Shown here piece after piece: positions 11,601 through 26,600 of a DNA stretch of 64,000 nucleotides. The notes beneath the pieces are model-generated. The model saw only the letters and a list, made by a program, of their open reading frames with translations, was not told where the DNA came from and searched no databases. Source of the stretch: Chelonoidis abingdonii (Eukaryota; Chordata; Testudines; Testudinidae); NCBI RefSeq assembly GCF_003597395.2, contig NC_133771.1, forward strand, positions 133,717,957 to 133,781,956. The letters are read 5' to 3'. Numbering within the stretch: position 1 is the first letter of the stretch; the number at the start of each line of letters is the position of its first letter. The translations under genes and the position numbers were made by a program.

Positions 11601-14600
11601 ACAACTCCAGCAAATTCGTTTACACTTGTGTAACTAAGAAATTGCTCATATGTATTTATTTTGTGGGTCATTACTCATAGATATATCAAACGTATATACC
11701 AGTTTTTATCCTAAAGGATCACAAAAATGTTTTATATGTTATATATATATATTGGTAACTCTTCATTAACCACTGAACTGCAACCATCTATGTGGTAGAC
11801 CATTACAGCTGTTTAACAGTGACCAGGACTACAGAGCAGTAATTCAGGGCAAGAAATGAAGGAAAATACTGCAACCATTTATGTAACTGTCTAGTGCACA
11901 AGATCAACACATACCTAAAGTGTTTCCTCTGTGAAACAATGTTTAGTAGAGTTGGTTGAAAAATGGCAAATATTTTCCATATATATTTACAAATAAATGA
12001 ATATTTCTCATTTTTTTAAATGTTATGGAATATTTTGGTTCTTTCAATAAAAAACTGAAGTTGAATACCAAAATTTTCAGTTGTGTTGGTTTTCAAAAAC
12101 CAAAACAGTTTTTAATTAAAAAATTCTAGTTTAATATTTCATCAAAAAATTAACATTTGAAAAGGAAACAGACAATTAAAAAAATTTTTAAATAACAATT
12201 AAATTTTTAATCAAAATTATATTATATGTTTGACCAGTTCTAGTTTGATGCCCTTTAATGCATTAATACAATGTTCCAAGTTCAGACATGGCATAAGCAG
12301 GAGAAACTTCACTGAGGTCAATGATATCAGGCCTGTTACCTCCGGGCTCAATTTGGGCTGAAATGTCTTATTTCTTTTATCCATGAGGAAAAGTATCCTT
12401 CACATTGTTCTATACAGGCACCAGTTCTTCATGTACTTAAAACTGAATCAAACCCATGCTACTTGTTTCTTACCATCAGAGTCCTTTTGGTCAGGGTTGA
12501 ACATGAGCCGACAATTGTCCCTGTCATCAGGAACACCATCATTGTCATCGTCAGAATCACATGCATCCCCTTTGCCATCCTTATCATGGTCAGCCTGGTT
12601 AGAATTGGGGATGTAGGGGCAGTTATCTTGGTTGTTCTGGTGACCATCTTCATCTATGTCCTCATTATTGTCACACTGGTCACCAACTAGGTCGTTATCT
12701 ATGTCAGTCTACAGAAAAAAAAACAGGCAATAACATTGGCTTCTTGATTGTTACAAAGCACAAAATTGAGATGACATGTTTCCTTATTCTCTACATTTCT
12801 CTTTCAGTAACTTCCTGAAGAGCTCCTATATTGTGGTGTCAAATTTCTATGAAGTAGAAATGTAATAAAATTTCAATTTTTTTCACTCTAATATGAAGAA
12901 TGTCAATGACGCTCTTACCAAAACCGGGGCAAACATTTTCCTACATGCTTCTTAGCTTATGATTGTTGGTTGGAACCTACTGGTCCTAATTCACAGGTCT
13001 GATACCTTCCCTTTACACTGCTGTACCTTGTTCAGATCTAGCCCACAGGAAATAATCCTGATGCAAAGGAGTTCTCTGTGTATCATAGAGTATGTCTACA
13101 CTGCAATTAAAAACCCATGACTAGCCCATGCCAGCTGACTCTGGCTTGCAGGGCTTGGGCTAAGGGACTGGTTAACTGTGGTGTAGATGTTTAGGTTCAG
13201 GATGGAGTCCGGGTTCAAGAACCCTCACAGATCATGGGCCAGCTGAGGAGTTTTAAGTGCATTGTAGACATACCCATAGAGTCTTCACTGCCTGCATCAT
13301 AAGGGGTGTGGCCAGGATAGGAGGTTTGCCTGGAGTGCCACTGCATTCTGGCAATTTTTGTTGCCACATGGACCCTTAGAGCCATGGAGAGCCAAGTGAA
13401 GTTCAAAGCAGACCTAAGGCTTCTCTAACTTGCAGTGGGAGCCAAATTGTTCTCCAAATGGCACAGGAATACAAGGAGAGCGAAGGTGGGGTTAAAGACA
13501 TCTTTACCCCAAACCCCTCAGGCTCTGCCCAGAGCAGCACTTGGCCAGACCTGAAAATCAGGGCTGTGGGTTTTTCACATATAAGGAAGTTTAATGCCTA
13601 CATTGAAGAGGAGGGTTTTTTATATATATATAAAATGTTAAAGCTCCAAAAGAAGGATGGACAATTCAGATCTAACTTTTCAGTCTTAAAGCCAGCTGTT
13701 TGGGGTTTGACTACAACTGTTATAACAATTTAAAAATCTGGGATGGACATGAGAGTATTCATTAGATACATTGCAGGACAAAAATTAGATGTAATAATTT
13801 AATAAAACAGTGCAACATGATAAAATTCTTTCCTGGAACATAATGAACATTGCAAGCACAAAATAGATGCATATATGATATCATGCATTTCAGCTGGCCC
13901 GATAGCCCCTCATGAGAGTGTGTTACCTCATATTATTGAAGTCTGTGCAAGCTGTGTAGTGCTCATATGAACTGTCTTGCCCAGACAAGGTTCTTAAGGT
14001 ATGAGTGGCTGCTATTGGTCTCAATTAAGTTTAGTTATTATAAGCCCTGAGGTGAAGCTAACTGCAATAACTTTGCCTAATTATAAATTCCAAGGCATTC
14101 ACCTGAACCAAGGCAATATTCAGTGTTAGATCATTGAAAACTTGCAAAACTATTTTTCATAACTTTTGCTTTCAGTTCGTACCAGAACCTGCAATGTACC
14201 ATGAATATCATAAAAGAGCTGTTCATATATTATGTTGCCAATCAGGGCAGTTTTCTTTTCATGTAAAGTGGGTGGATTGCAGGCAGAAGAGAATTGTCAC
14301 TAAACAGAGTGTATGATTGCCATAATGGGCCTTTATGTTTTATGTGGAAACAAAAAATAGGCAAAATATGGCCTTTTCTTTTCCATGCATTAATATGTCT
14401 CTTCTGTGAAGGAAGGGGCATGATTCTCCTATCACAGGTCGGAGTAACTGTCACTGAAATCAATCACAGTTACTGATGTCCTGTGATAGGAGAAATGGGC
14501 CCCTCCAGTTCAGAAGTGAATTTAGGCCGCATTTTGCACTGGTGGCTTGTGGGATACCAGACTTTTAAAATTATATCATTGAAATTATTCTGTGTCCTGT

Positions 14601-17600
14601 GATAATAGAAGAGCTTTCTGGCCTTTTACCTAATGAGTCTGTTCTGTATCTCCCACACCCCCACAGAGCAATCAGCTAGCTAGAGACCATAAAGGGGGGC
14701 AAGATGGTCTAATGGGCCGGGCACTGGACTGAGAGTCAGGAGACTTGAATTCCATTTCTGGTTCTGTTGCTGATCTGAGTCCTTGGGCGAGTTAATTAGC
14801 TTCTCTGTCACTCTTTCCCCTCCCACCTCTTGTCTATTTAAGTGATACGTTCTCTGAGGCAGGGACTGCCCTTTACTATGTGTCTGTACAGTGCTTAGCT
14901 CAATGGGGCCCTGATCTTGGTAGAGGTCTCTGTGCTTGACTCTAATGCAAATTATCATAACAATAATAATAATAATTTAGTTTAGTTCCTTAAACATTTT
15001 CTCTCTCTTTCTCTCCTACTCTGAGGTCAGTATTAATACAAGCAGTTAGAAGGTTGCTTTCAGATTTACCACATCAAGAGCAAATCCTCCCACACATCGC
15101 TCCTCACACAAATGAGCTTAGTGTTTACCTGATCGGGATTGTGCACCAATGGACAGTTATCACAATGATCACCTACTCCATCCCCATCTGTATCTCTCTG
15201 GTCAGTGTTGTAAACATATGGACAGTTATCTCGTTCATTAAAAATGTCTGTGAGGGTAAAAAAAATAATGTGACTAAAGCAGATAAGAAATCTAGCATAG
15301 CTGGTTCACATACAGTAAGATATACCATTGCAGAGGTCAGGCCCCGACTTAAATTCCATTGAAGTCCTATTTTGAGGGTTTAAGTGGCTCTTAAGAGGTT
15401 CATAGCCCTATGCTGATCCTCTGTCAGAAGTGAGTTTTATTCATGCCATTCCATTAAAGCAGCTTCAGTTTTATTATACTACCACATAACAATAAGAAAT
15501 GAAAGAGCCACTGAGGAATTGGTGTACAGTGGAACCTCAGAGTTACAAACCCCAGAGTTACAAACTGACGGGTCAACCACACATCTGATTTGGAACCAGA
15601 AGCATGCAATCAGGAGGCAGCAGAGACCAAAAATTAAAAAAGCAAATACAGTACTGTACTCTGTTAAACATAAACTACTAAAAAAATAAACAGGAGTACT
15701 TGTGGCACCTTAGAGACTAACAAATTTATTTCAGTATGCGCTTTCGTGAGCTACAGCTCACTTCTTCGAAAGCGCATACTGAAATAAATTTGTTAGTCTC
15801 TAAGGTGCCACAAGTACTCCTGTTCCTTTTGCGGATACAGACTAACACGGCTGCTACTCTGAAACCTAAAAAAATAAAGGGAATGTTAAAAAAAGATTTG
15901 ACAGGTAAGGAAACTGTCTCTATGCTTGTTTCGTTTAAATTAAGATGATTAACTGTGGCATTTTTCTTCTGCATAGTAAAGTTTCAAAACTATAGTAAGT
16001 CAATGTTCAGTTGTAAACTTTTGAAAGAACAGCTATAATGTTTTGTTCATACGAACAACCTCCATTCCTGATGTGTTCATAACTCTGAGGTTCTACTGTA
16101 ATTTCATACTGTGGACCAAATCCTGCTTTCCTTACTAATGTAAAAACTCCCAGACATATTTCAATGGAAGTTTTGCTTATCTAAGGACTGCATGGGCTTC
16201 AAAGAATTTGGCCTTTTATATTTATGAGCCTAAAGAAAATGTGTATTGCTAAAAAAGTAGAAAAAAAGTTTTTCATTTTAAATTACTTGGATTTTTATTG
16301 CTTAGAGTTGGAACTACCTACCCAGAATTTTTGAGTAATGCTCTGCAATAAATACTATATAGAATTCCTCAGGAATTCCATTGTGATATAGCAATACATT
16401 GCATGAGCATATGCTTTAGTGCTAAATGAGCTAATCTTATTATAACATATATGTAATTAATTGTACAGTGTTGCCAAATATTCAACAGACACCCTTCCTT
16501 CTCATTTTGCAACAAATTGTCCTCTCCTTCCAAAATTATATCATGGTGACAAAAAAAAGTTAAACAATGTTGGCACAAGTGCCAGAAGATAACACTAGGA
16601 TCATCTCTTCAATTATATGGTTTCTGGAGCTTTATATAAACTTTGAAATACGGAGTCTCAGCCAAAGATACAGGGTTATGTTTTCTACTCATTGCACATG
16701 CAGAAGTCCCATGAGCTCTCGTAAGAATCCAATGTTGTGAGTGATGGGAGAACTTCAAAAGGTTCAGAGGTTCAATTCAGAAAAGTGTCCAAAAGTTGCA
16801 TGATTACTGAAGCAAATCCAAGACCAGACTTTTTTCTATTATTTCTAACATTTCTGGGTTTTAAACATGTTAGAAATGCTTCAAGAACAAGCTTTCTAAA
16901 GATATTTCAATGTTTTTGTTTCCATTTCTAACCAAAACCAAGACTAGAGAGGTGTGTAGAAATAAGCAAATTAAAACTCTCTTTTTCAAAACTCAGAGGC
17001 TGTTTGAGTTTGGATTGGCTTGAGCTTTGTATGATTATCCAGGTCAATTCTGATTTTAACTGGCCCAGATTAATATCCTCTAGATATTGCCTTAACGGAT
17101 ATCTTTTTTTTTCTCTAGTATCCAAACAGGAAACAAAAGTAGAATATTGCATCCTGATTATTTTGGAGTCAGGAAGAAATTCTTCTCCTCCTCTGAGGGA
17201 TATTAGCATGGGCCTTAGAATGGGCTGGGGAAGTGTGATTTATCTAGAACATTGAACATGGATGATCTATTACATTCATGTGGGTACATTTCACATTATT
17301 TTCACATAAGATTTGAGGTTATGGGCCTATTACAGGAATGGTGAGTGAGGTCCTGTGGCCTGCAATGTGCAGGAAGTCAGACAAGATGATTGTGATGGTC
17401 CCTTCTGTCTTAAATTCCATGAGTCTATAATCAATGTCCTGTGTTCAGTGCAGAGCCTGGGGATTGATGGACCTTGGTCTTCCTTTTCTTTTTCTATTTT
17501 TCTGACAGTAAAATATAAGATGGAACTGATTTTATCTTACATACAAATTCAGCCAGCCTACCCACTCTCCATAAGTATTAGGTCTGGAATAGTAACCAGT

Positions 17601-20600
17601 TGCTGTTTGATTTAGCGAATAAGAACATACCATCACCATCAATATCCACAGCACATGAGTCACCCTCTCCATTATTATCTGTGTCAATCTGAGCAGGGTT
17701 GTGCACATACGGGCAATTATCACAGCGGTCACCAACTTCATCCTTGTCATAATCAAACTGACGGGGGTTGAACAGAAGGGGGCAATTGTCCTAGCAAGCA
17801 GAAGCAAAGGATTTAAGAATGTAAATCACGGCTTGGTTCGAGGCACTATTTCGTTTATCAAGAAGTATTTCCCCACCCTCCCATCCCTCATATTCCACTT
17901 AGGAAGAATGAAAGTGAAAATGAAACTAAGACATATAAATTGATGTACAAGTGTGCCTTCCACTGACGAGCTTAGCCCTTTCCCTTGTGTAGCTATTTAC
18001 ACCTCTGCGAAGCGGGTGCAAAATACTAATGCAGATTGGTAGGCATATTACACCGATTTTGTACAAATGTAAATGACTATCTAATGTGCAAGGCAGTGGA
18101 GGATCAGGTCCAACATATGTGTGTGGAGAGGAGACTAGGTCTCTCAGAACCTTAAGAGAAGTCACTGGAGAATATTTTGCACTATTTTGTTGTTGTGCAA
18201 GCATTTTCCATGAAGACAAATTACTGTCTTAATGCAACAGCCAGACTTCACTATTTTGGATGTTCTAGGAAAAGATATAAAGGAAAGGCAAAATATGTCC
18301 TATTTTATCAAATACTGCCATATGGTAACAAAAAAATAAATGTGCCTGAGAGAGAAGGCTACTCACTTCAGTGTCACTTAACTGGACAATGTAACTGAAG
18401 GCAATAATTTCTGTAACTGCACATGCAAAATAAATGTTATTGATTAAATGCTTCTTCGACTTTTTTTTTAAAAAGCTTCCAAATACAGACTGCATGGATC
18501 AGATCCAGAACATGAAGGCACACCGCAGACTACACCTCATTTTTCCCTTTTGTTGTTACATTCTCCCCAGTGCAGACAAAGCAATCAAATGTCACTTTTT
18601 ATTTAAACCAGAGGACCAGCTCCTGCTCTAGTCAATATACCAAAACCCTAAGATGATGCCACAGAGCACTCAGCACAGTACAGGATAGGGTGGAGACTTA
18701 AAAGGGGCATTAGGTCCTCTTTGAGCTCCTGCAATCCTACTCTGCTCTGCACTAGCCTGTACCCCCCAAGGGTAATTGAGATAAGACAGAGAAGTTCAAA
18801 GCTACCCTAATGCAACTGAGGATCTGATCCACACAGTCCTTAATTATTTCTTGTAAGGGAGTGTGACAGGGTGCATTTACCCCGCAATGGACAGGGAAGC
18901 CTTAACTCCTGACTGTGGGCTAAGCCAAGCCCCCATGTCCCTCCTGGGCATGCTCAAAGTGTAACACCAGTATAAGAGAGAGCAGCCCAGCTCAGTCTGG
19001 GCTAGCTGCTGGAGAGGAAGGATGCATGCTGAAGGCTCCAGCCCAAGAGCTGCTGGGGCCCCACACTGTGGGAGCAGGAGAAACAGAGACTCAGGCAGGC
19101 ACCCAGGTACCTGAGGATTCCAGTTGGAGTTTGGAGCCCCCAGGATCAGCACAACCTGAGGACAGAGACTCCAAAGACACACAGGCCAGGACTGCAGGAG
19201 TCACAGCAGGAAGTTGGCCAGGGAGAGACTAGCCATTGTCCCTACAGCAGTCAGAGTGTTTCAGGCAGATCCTTGCTGACTAAGTGGCAAGTCTTTTCAT
19301 CACTACCAGAGCCTTAGGCTGAGACCTGGTGGAGCAGGGAGGGCCGGAGACTCCCTACCCTGGCCGCTACCCCCCTGATAGGCAGCCAAACCCCATTGAC
19401 ACTGGCCTCTAAGCATCACTTCCCTGGGAGCCAGGGTATTGCTAGTGACTCTGGCATCTAGGCCTTACACCCCAGGGAGTCAGGGGGCTGCTATAGACCC
19501 TGACTCCTAGGCTGCACAGCCCTACAGCAAAGAGCCAGTTGGTGGACTTAAACTCTTAGGCCTCACTGTCTAGAGGCAGAATGCAGCTTGAGAGCAGGGT
19601 GTACTCACACCGCACTGGACTGGAACCCCCCCACCCCATCACAGGGATTGTATTAAAATGATAAAAGACATTTTTAAAAAATCAACCATTAAATAAAATC
19701 GCATACTTTGTCATCCTCTACCCCATCATTGTCATCATCTTCATCACAGGCATCACCTTTGCCATCCTTATCAAAGTCTTCCTGTCCAGAATTAGGCAGA
19801 TGGGGGCAGTTATCCTGTCCAGAAAAATCAGTACATTATATTTATGTTATGTTATAGGCTCTTTACATGGGCTTGAAGACTATATAGCCCACAAGAGGCT
19901 ACAAACACAAAGCTGAGAAAATCAATCACAAGTACTTTTTAAAGACTCTGTGTTTGTTTGTTGCCAAAAATATTAGTTCATCCAGTTTTCATGCTGTAAA
20001 ATAAATTAAATGAAGTTACAAATCACATTCCCCAACTTCCTTCTGTTAGAAGAAATGTTTGGAGTGTATTTTAACTGAGAGCATCTGATAGGAAAAAAAC
20101 CACACACACACACAGTGTCAGCTCCTTATGGACAGCTCATGAAGGAACTTTGAAGACTGCAACGTAATGTGGCTGGCTTTGGCTGCGTTTAACCAGAAGA
20201 ATGAAGTTGAAAACTAAAAGGATGATCTTCAGATGTAATCTGCCATATGGAAAGTTAATGCAACAAAGACATAGGCATGGGGCTGTAGTTTTGAGACGTG
20301 TCCTTTTGCACTGTTAAATTTCCAAGATTTTTGAAAATAAAAGGCAAATGTATCCTTTTTTATTTCACATTGAAGATCAGAACTGAGGAAAGGGTGATTA
20401 TTCCAAGTGAACAGCTTTCTGGATTAGGCAAAAAAAATAAGTATAGATTTTCAAAAACTTTGGTTCAAGAAAGCAATTACTCTGATTAACACATGGAGGC
20501 AAATTCTGTTCTCATTTATAGTCATAGAATCCTATTTAATTCAGTGAGGTTGCATGAATGTACCCCAATGGCATCAAAATGGTGCAAAGAAGAGCAGGAT

Positions 20601-23600
20601 TTGGCGACTGAAGGATCTAATATCTCTTACAAAAACTATGTGGGCTTTCAAATTGGAAATATAAATATTAAAAAGTGAAACAATGATCCAACATTTTAAC
20701 TACTATTTTCTTTTAAAATAGTATAGTTGGTGGAGAAATAGATTCATAGATTCCAAGGCCAGAAGGGACCATTGTGATGATCTAGTCAGACCTCCTGTAT
20801 AACACAGGACATAGAACTTCCCCAGAATAATTACTAGAACAGATCATTTAGAAAAGCATCTAATTGTCAGTGATGGAGAATCCACCACAATACTTTGTAA
20901 ATTGTTCCAATGGTTAATTATTCTCACTGTTACAAATTTATGCCTTACCTTCGGTCATCATTCTGCCTTGGGATAAAGAATGGGTGAAAAATGTAAAAAG
21001 CCACTCAGACCATTGTCTATTTCCTACACCAAAACCTTTTCTGGGGTTATAAATTGTTCTCACTGCTGTTTTCACTTATTTTCACCTTTCCACTTCTGCT
21101 TGAAACCAAAACTGGACATGCCAAAGCACTGCAGAAATATTGTTCTTATAGCACATATATTTGAGTCCAAGATCAGCAAAGAAAATGTTGAAATCTCAGG
21201 AAAATCTATTCTCATGACATTTCCAGCCCAAATTTTCAAGCTCAAGAGATTCTGTTCATCTAGATAAGCTGAGGAAAAAGCATTAGAGCTTTTGGATAAT
21301 TATCAAAATCAAAATGAACCTCTTTAGGACTCAAAATGAACTTTTAGGACTCCTTTTTTTTTGTATATACAGATGAACCCTTAATGCCTGACCCAATGTT
21401 AGGCTCCAAAGTATCATATTTAGGCTAATGTTTCATTTTTTCAGTACAGGAATTCTGGATGAAAAAATGTCTATATCTGAAAATTTTGAGAGAACTAAAA
21501 GTAAATTTAAATTCAATATATTAAATTTATTTAGACAATAAGTTATTTTTCAATCACTTTCACATAGTAGGGGGAGGATATCTTTTTTTTTTTTTTTTTT
21601 AGAAAATTACTAAACTAGATTATTTCTAATGAGTGCTACTGCCTGAGAATATTTTCTATTTTTTAAATAGACCTTTTTAATCAAACATTTGTTTCTATAA
21701 AATTAATGTATGTCTTACAGAAAGACAGGACTGAACCTTTGGGAACAGTCTCCTCTAAATGTGTTCAACATGTTATGTTCTTAATGAAAGCGGATCTTTT
21801 GTGTTGCATCTTGAGTCAACATGTTGCATGTCCTGATGACAGCAGCCAAAAAGAATATATGAACTGCAAATGCTGAGTTGGCCAGATCTACAATGAGCCG
21901 ACAGCAGGCAGCGTGAGAAAGTTCAGCATCTGAGACTAGTGTTCAGCAAGGGTCTATCTAATACACCCTTTCTGTTAATAAGGCATTGGCTCAAATTCAT
22001 TCCTGATGTAATACCATTGACTTTAATGTAGTTACACCTGGATGAATTTTTGCCCCATTTAACACTCTTAGCTCAAACACTGTTAGTCTCTGTGTAAAGT
22101 TTCTCATTTGTTTGCCCATTACACTAGTTCAGAATTTGACACGGTTCTAGCACTCTGACAGTGGCAACAAAATCAAAAGAGGATGCCATTGCTTGGGACA
22201 GGTTGGTTGCATTCTCAAGTAAATTGAGGACTTATGCTTTTTTTAAAATGGGGTGGGAGCAGAAATCTAAGCAGGTCATGTTTAGAACTGAAAAAGAGCA
22301 ATCAAAAGAAAACAGTGCCATCTGTAGGCCTATGCAGCCAATGTCGTTGCATAAAGACTGACTCAGCAAAGTGCTTAAGCACATGCTTAACTGTAAGCAT
22401 GTCAATAGTGCAGTGATTTCAGTGGGACTGCTCAAGTGCTTGAAGTTAGTTCATGCTTAAGGACCTTTCTGAGCTGAGGCCAAGTTCACCCATGGTCCCA
22501 GATACATTTATCCTAACCACCATCTACCCTTTCTCTACTATCTCAACAGCCCTGCTCCATCTGCCCCTCAATCAGCAATACCAGAGCATTATAATCCTAT
22601 TGCCTCCTTTGTTGTGGAGTGAGGTGTGCTAGGTCACAAGTGGGGATGAAGTTGCATGGATCTGCACACTTTTGGCATAATACCCCACAGAACCAGCATT
22701 CTGTCATAAAACATTATTAATATCTAGCTACCAGTACACAAGCTCCTGCTGAATCTTGGTGACTGCATAGTTTCAGTCTTCTTAGATAACTCTTTAGAGA
22801 AGAGCTTTTCATGCAAGTAATGCTTGAGTGATTCTCAAGTGATGGTCCATGGAATTCTTCCTAGTGGTCCCCGGAAGACCTCCCAGAACAGAAACAGAAT
22901 TCTGCTACAAAGGGAAGGGGACTGACAGTTTGGGATAAGAAGTGATCCAGGAGTGATCCTTCTTTTTCCTATTTACAGAATAGGATAATTGTGAGCCAGT
23001 GAAATACAGGATTCCATTAAGGTGTAAGTGAATATACATTCTATACTATCTCATAGAAAGACCGGATACCTTAACAGTTCAAGCCTGCATAGAAACCATC
23101 ACTAGTTTTATAATGAAAAGAAATATCCTTATCTATTAAAAAAAGAAAATTGGTTGTGACACAACATCTTTTTATTGCCCCTTCCTTCTTACCTTCATGC
23201 AATGGTAAGTAGCATTGGCAGCACAGACCAGGTTGCTATTGGGCCAACCATCCAGGTCAGAATCTTCACCGCAGATGCGTCCATCTCCGGCATATCCTGT
23301 TCTACATTCACACTTGTACATAGGGTCACTGAAATGGCCCAGGTAGATGCACTCTGCAGATTTGTGGCAGCTGTGTGTCATATCTAGGCATGGATTTTCA
23401 GGTTCACACTCCTACAAGAACAGATCGTACTCATTCAAATTTAATGACATCAGTAGGAGTTTCTAGGTCCTCAGCACTTTTGAAACCCACTTATTTAGAT
23501 GTCTCAATTTAGGCACTTTTTAAAAAAAATATTGGTCTAAGCCATACATTTTATTTTGTCAGTTCACAATTGTAAATAATTGGCAATACAAAAAAAAAAA

Positions 23601-26600
23601 AAAAAAAAGCGTAACCACAGGTAAAAATGGACATTACTCAATAAATAAATTTAAACATTTAGTTTACGTTTTTTGGAATTACATCTGCATTCCCCTAGGA
23701 GCCATTAATTCCCATTATGGACAGGAAAAACTGCACACACCCATTTCCTTTAGAGTACTGGTCTTCAGGATATAATGGTCTAAGTCTACCAGCTGGTGTG
23801 TAATCATTTTTTTCTTAAACCAGAGATACAAACAAATATCCTGTCATCAAGTTTACTGTCACTTTCCTCTTATTTCTTTTGTTTTTCCTGGTAAGTTTTG
23901 AGTGGCTTAATTTTAACAGGTGTTATACATTTAGATTTCCCACGTTGAGCTAACTACAGCATGGCTCAAAAAGAAGAGACTGATGAAGTCTCATGGCAGC
24001 TGTTTTAAAGAAGTTGCCTTAGTTTTCTATGAGATAACATTCCTCTGTGTCATTTCCTCTCCTTTGCCCCACCCCTCCCCACACACAAATATCTTGACCT
24101 TCTGGCATTTAGAAAAGTGAGATCTTCAGACAGATGTTTGATGACTTACTTTAGTGTATTTACCAAGATAATCATCCTACCTCTCCACTGCATTGCCTCT
24201 TATGCAGTCTTTTACACCTGTGAAAAGGGATTGCAAACTCTGGGTTTAAAAGGCTACCATTCTGGCCTTGTAGCATTTTGCACTCATTTCGCACAGGTAG
24301 AAATGACTACACAAGGTGACGAGCAGTGGATAATCAGGCCCAATGCACCATCGTATTAGTAGAAAAGTTGCATCCACATTTAGGACTGTATTTTTAAAGG
24401 TATTTTAGGCACCTACAAAAGATATAGATGCCTACTGTGATTTTTCAAAAGCACCCTGGCACCTAACTCCCATTGATTTCAATGAGAGTTAGTCAGCTAC
24501 GAGCTTGTGAAAATCCCACTAGGTGTCCATCTATATCTGTAGCTGCTTAAATACATTTGAAAATCTGGTGCTTAGCTATTTGTGGCTATATTTGTTTGTT
24601 GCCAAAATTTATGAAAAATTCTTTCACAATTTGTTTTTTATGGAGAATGCTTAAATAGGTTTCAGTTTCCATCATATTCCTAACCATTGACGCCACTTCA
24701 ACATCACTTACTTGCTTTTCTGTCTTGGCAGCCTCCAGGCCCACCCCGAAAGGCTGATTTCCTTTGTAGTGTGGAGGGCAGGGCAGGCAGTGGAACCCTG
24801 GATTTACGTTCACACAACGATGGATCTGATTCACCTTAAAACAAACGTCTGGCACAGCTATACACTATGGAAAAACAAAGAAGCAAAATGAAAGAACCAA
24901 GTTCTTGTAATCACTATACAATCTTTATAAACAGCCTCAAGGAAATGTTTCCTGTTGATTGACAACTGAAACAACGCATACCTCATCAAGATCCTCACAC
25001 ACTGTTCCATTACCAAGGTACCCAGATGGACATGGGCCACATGACCAAGACCCATCAGGATAACTGCTGCATTCTGCTCCAAGAAAGCATGGATTTGACA
25101 AACACCCATCTGTCAAAACACAAGCAAAAATGTAAATAAGGGGAGTAGTGCAGAAAGTAAAGAACTGTAACCCGCATTAAAGAAAAACATTCTCCACTCA
25201 TTGAAATAGATAAAAATGATGGAATGCTGACAATTAAAAATATTTGAATGTTCAACTGTATATGAATGCATTTCGTTTTTAGTTCATGGACTGCTACAAA
25301 CAGTTGACTATATTAATAGTATACTGAGACCCTGATGCAGGAAATCTTATTCCGGATAACACTTAACAATCTGCACATGCATGGTGTTTCACTGAAGTGA
25401 ATTAGACTTAAGCATTTATGTAAGTGCTTTTCTGAAACAGGGACTGAATTAGTGTATTTCATACATGTAGACTCTCTAATATCAATTAGTATTGTTATCC
25501 ATGTGACAGGAGATAAATAACTAACAATAACAAAGTTTGCAAGCTGCATAGCTCTCTGTTGGTCACTCAGTGCATACACACCAATTGGGCAATCATTCTT
25601 GTTGCATATATCATGTTGCTGGACATCTCCCACACATTTCTTTCCTCCATACTGTGGCTCTGGGCTGTTACAGAGACGAGACCTGTCACGGATCCCTCCT
25701 CCACAGGTGACAGAGCATGTGGACCATGGAGACCAGGGACCCCATCTACCATTAACTGGAACATGCAGGACAAAGGGGAAAATTAGCATGAGCAACATAC
25801 TGCAGACAACATTCAGTACTATAAAGGTAACTCTTCTTTCTGATAGCTCTGTAAACAGTTTGTAACTGTACCCAGAGGAAAAAATGAAACCAAACAACTG
25901 AAAACTGAGATTATAATATTTCCAGGTAAATACATGGATTTTTTAGCCATTTTAGTTATTGTTGACAATTCATAACAGCATGCAATACCTTTTCATATGG
26001 TATATTTTCAATTAAAGTGATCAGAAGCAGTTTATGTTGACTGATGCATCTGGATTTTCAACATTCTCTGATGAGATTGTTATTAAAACAACTTCTATTA
26101 TGGAAGTATGGCATGGGAGAACACCAAGCATATGACCTGCATAACTCTGAGCTCTGTGACTTCTTCCATGATAAAGGTGTCCTGAGAAGTCTTTTTGTTA
26201 GTAGCCAATTCTGAACCAGCTGTTTCTAATCAGAACTTACAGCTGAAAAAACCCTCAGCTTGCACTTGGGGCTGAGACTCTTTTGTTTATATCTGGTGAT
26301 GAAGATCTAGCTCAATGCAATTAACTGCATTCTGGGATCTCCTTCTATAGTTAGCAAATGACCTCAATGTTTTACATTCAAATCCCTTTTTAAGGAAACT
26401 ACTTCTATCAAAACTTGAAAGTAAGTCTGCTAACTTACACAACATTTTTACAATAAAGTGACATATACACCACTCGCAGATTTCCCTCTCATTTCATATT
26501 CCAAACTGCACTGCCTAACTAACTCAGGCTATAAGGGCCTGATTTTGATTTCATGCATATTTTATGCTAGTGCAACTTCACTGATTTTGGTATAGTTATT

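Larger units (their letters stand above)
12709..15128 (-). other. THBS2 intron 16
   Basis: Contains a TCTACACTGC-type miniature element (13,091-13,274), a 71-bp palindrome (14,424-14,494) and a MIR-like SINE with an LINE-derived tail (14,693-14,980). Remaining sequence is unassigned. Confidence 0.5.
15248..17630 (-). other. THBS2 intron 15
   Basis: Holds a mariner-like element (15,527-16,098) with a turtle SINE nested inside it, and a CR1 3' end (about 17,200-17,432). Confidence 0.6.
19815..23192 (-). other. THBS2 intron 13
   Basis: Contains a CR1 fragment (20,738-20,980), a T18 run (21,583-21,600), a short CA repeat (20,102-20,115), a palindromic GTTACACC-type repeat (about 21,988-22,060) and a GCTTAAGCAC palindromic repeat (22,358-22,483). 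The rest is unassigned. Confidence 0.5.
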
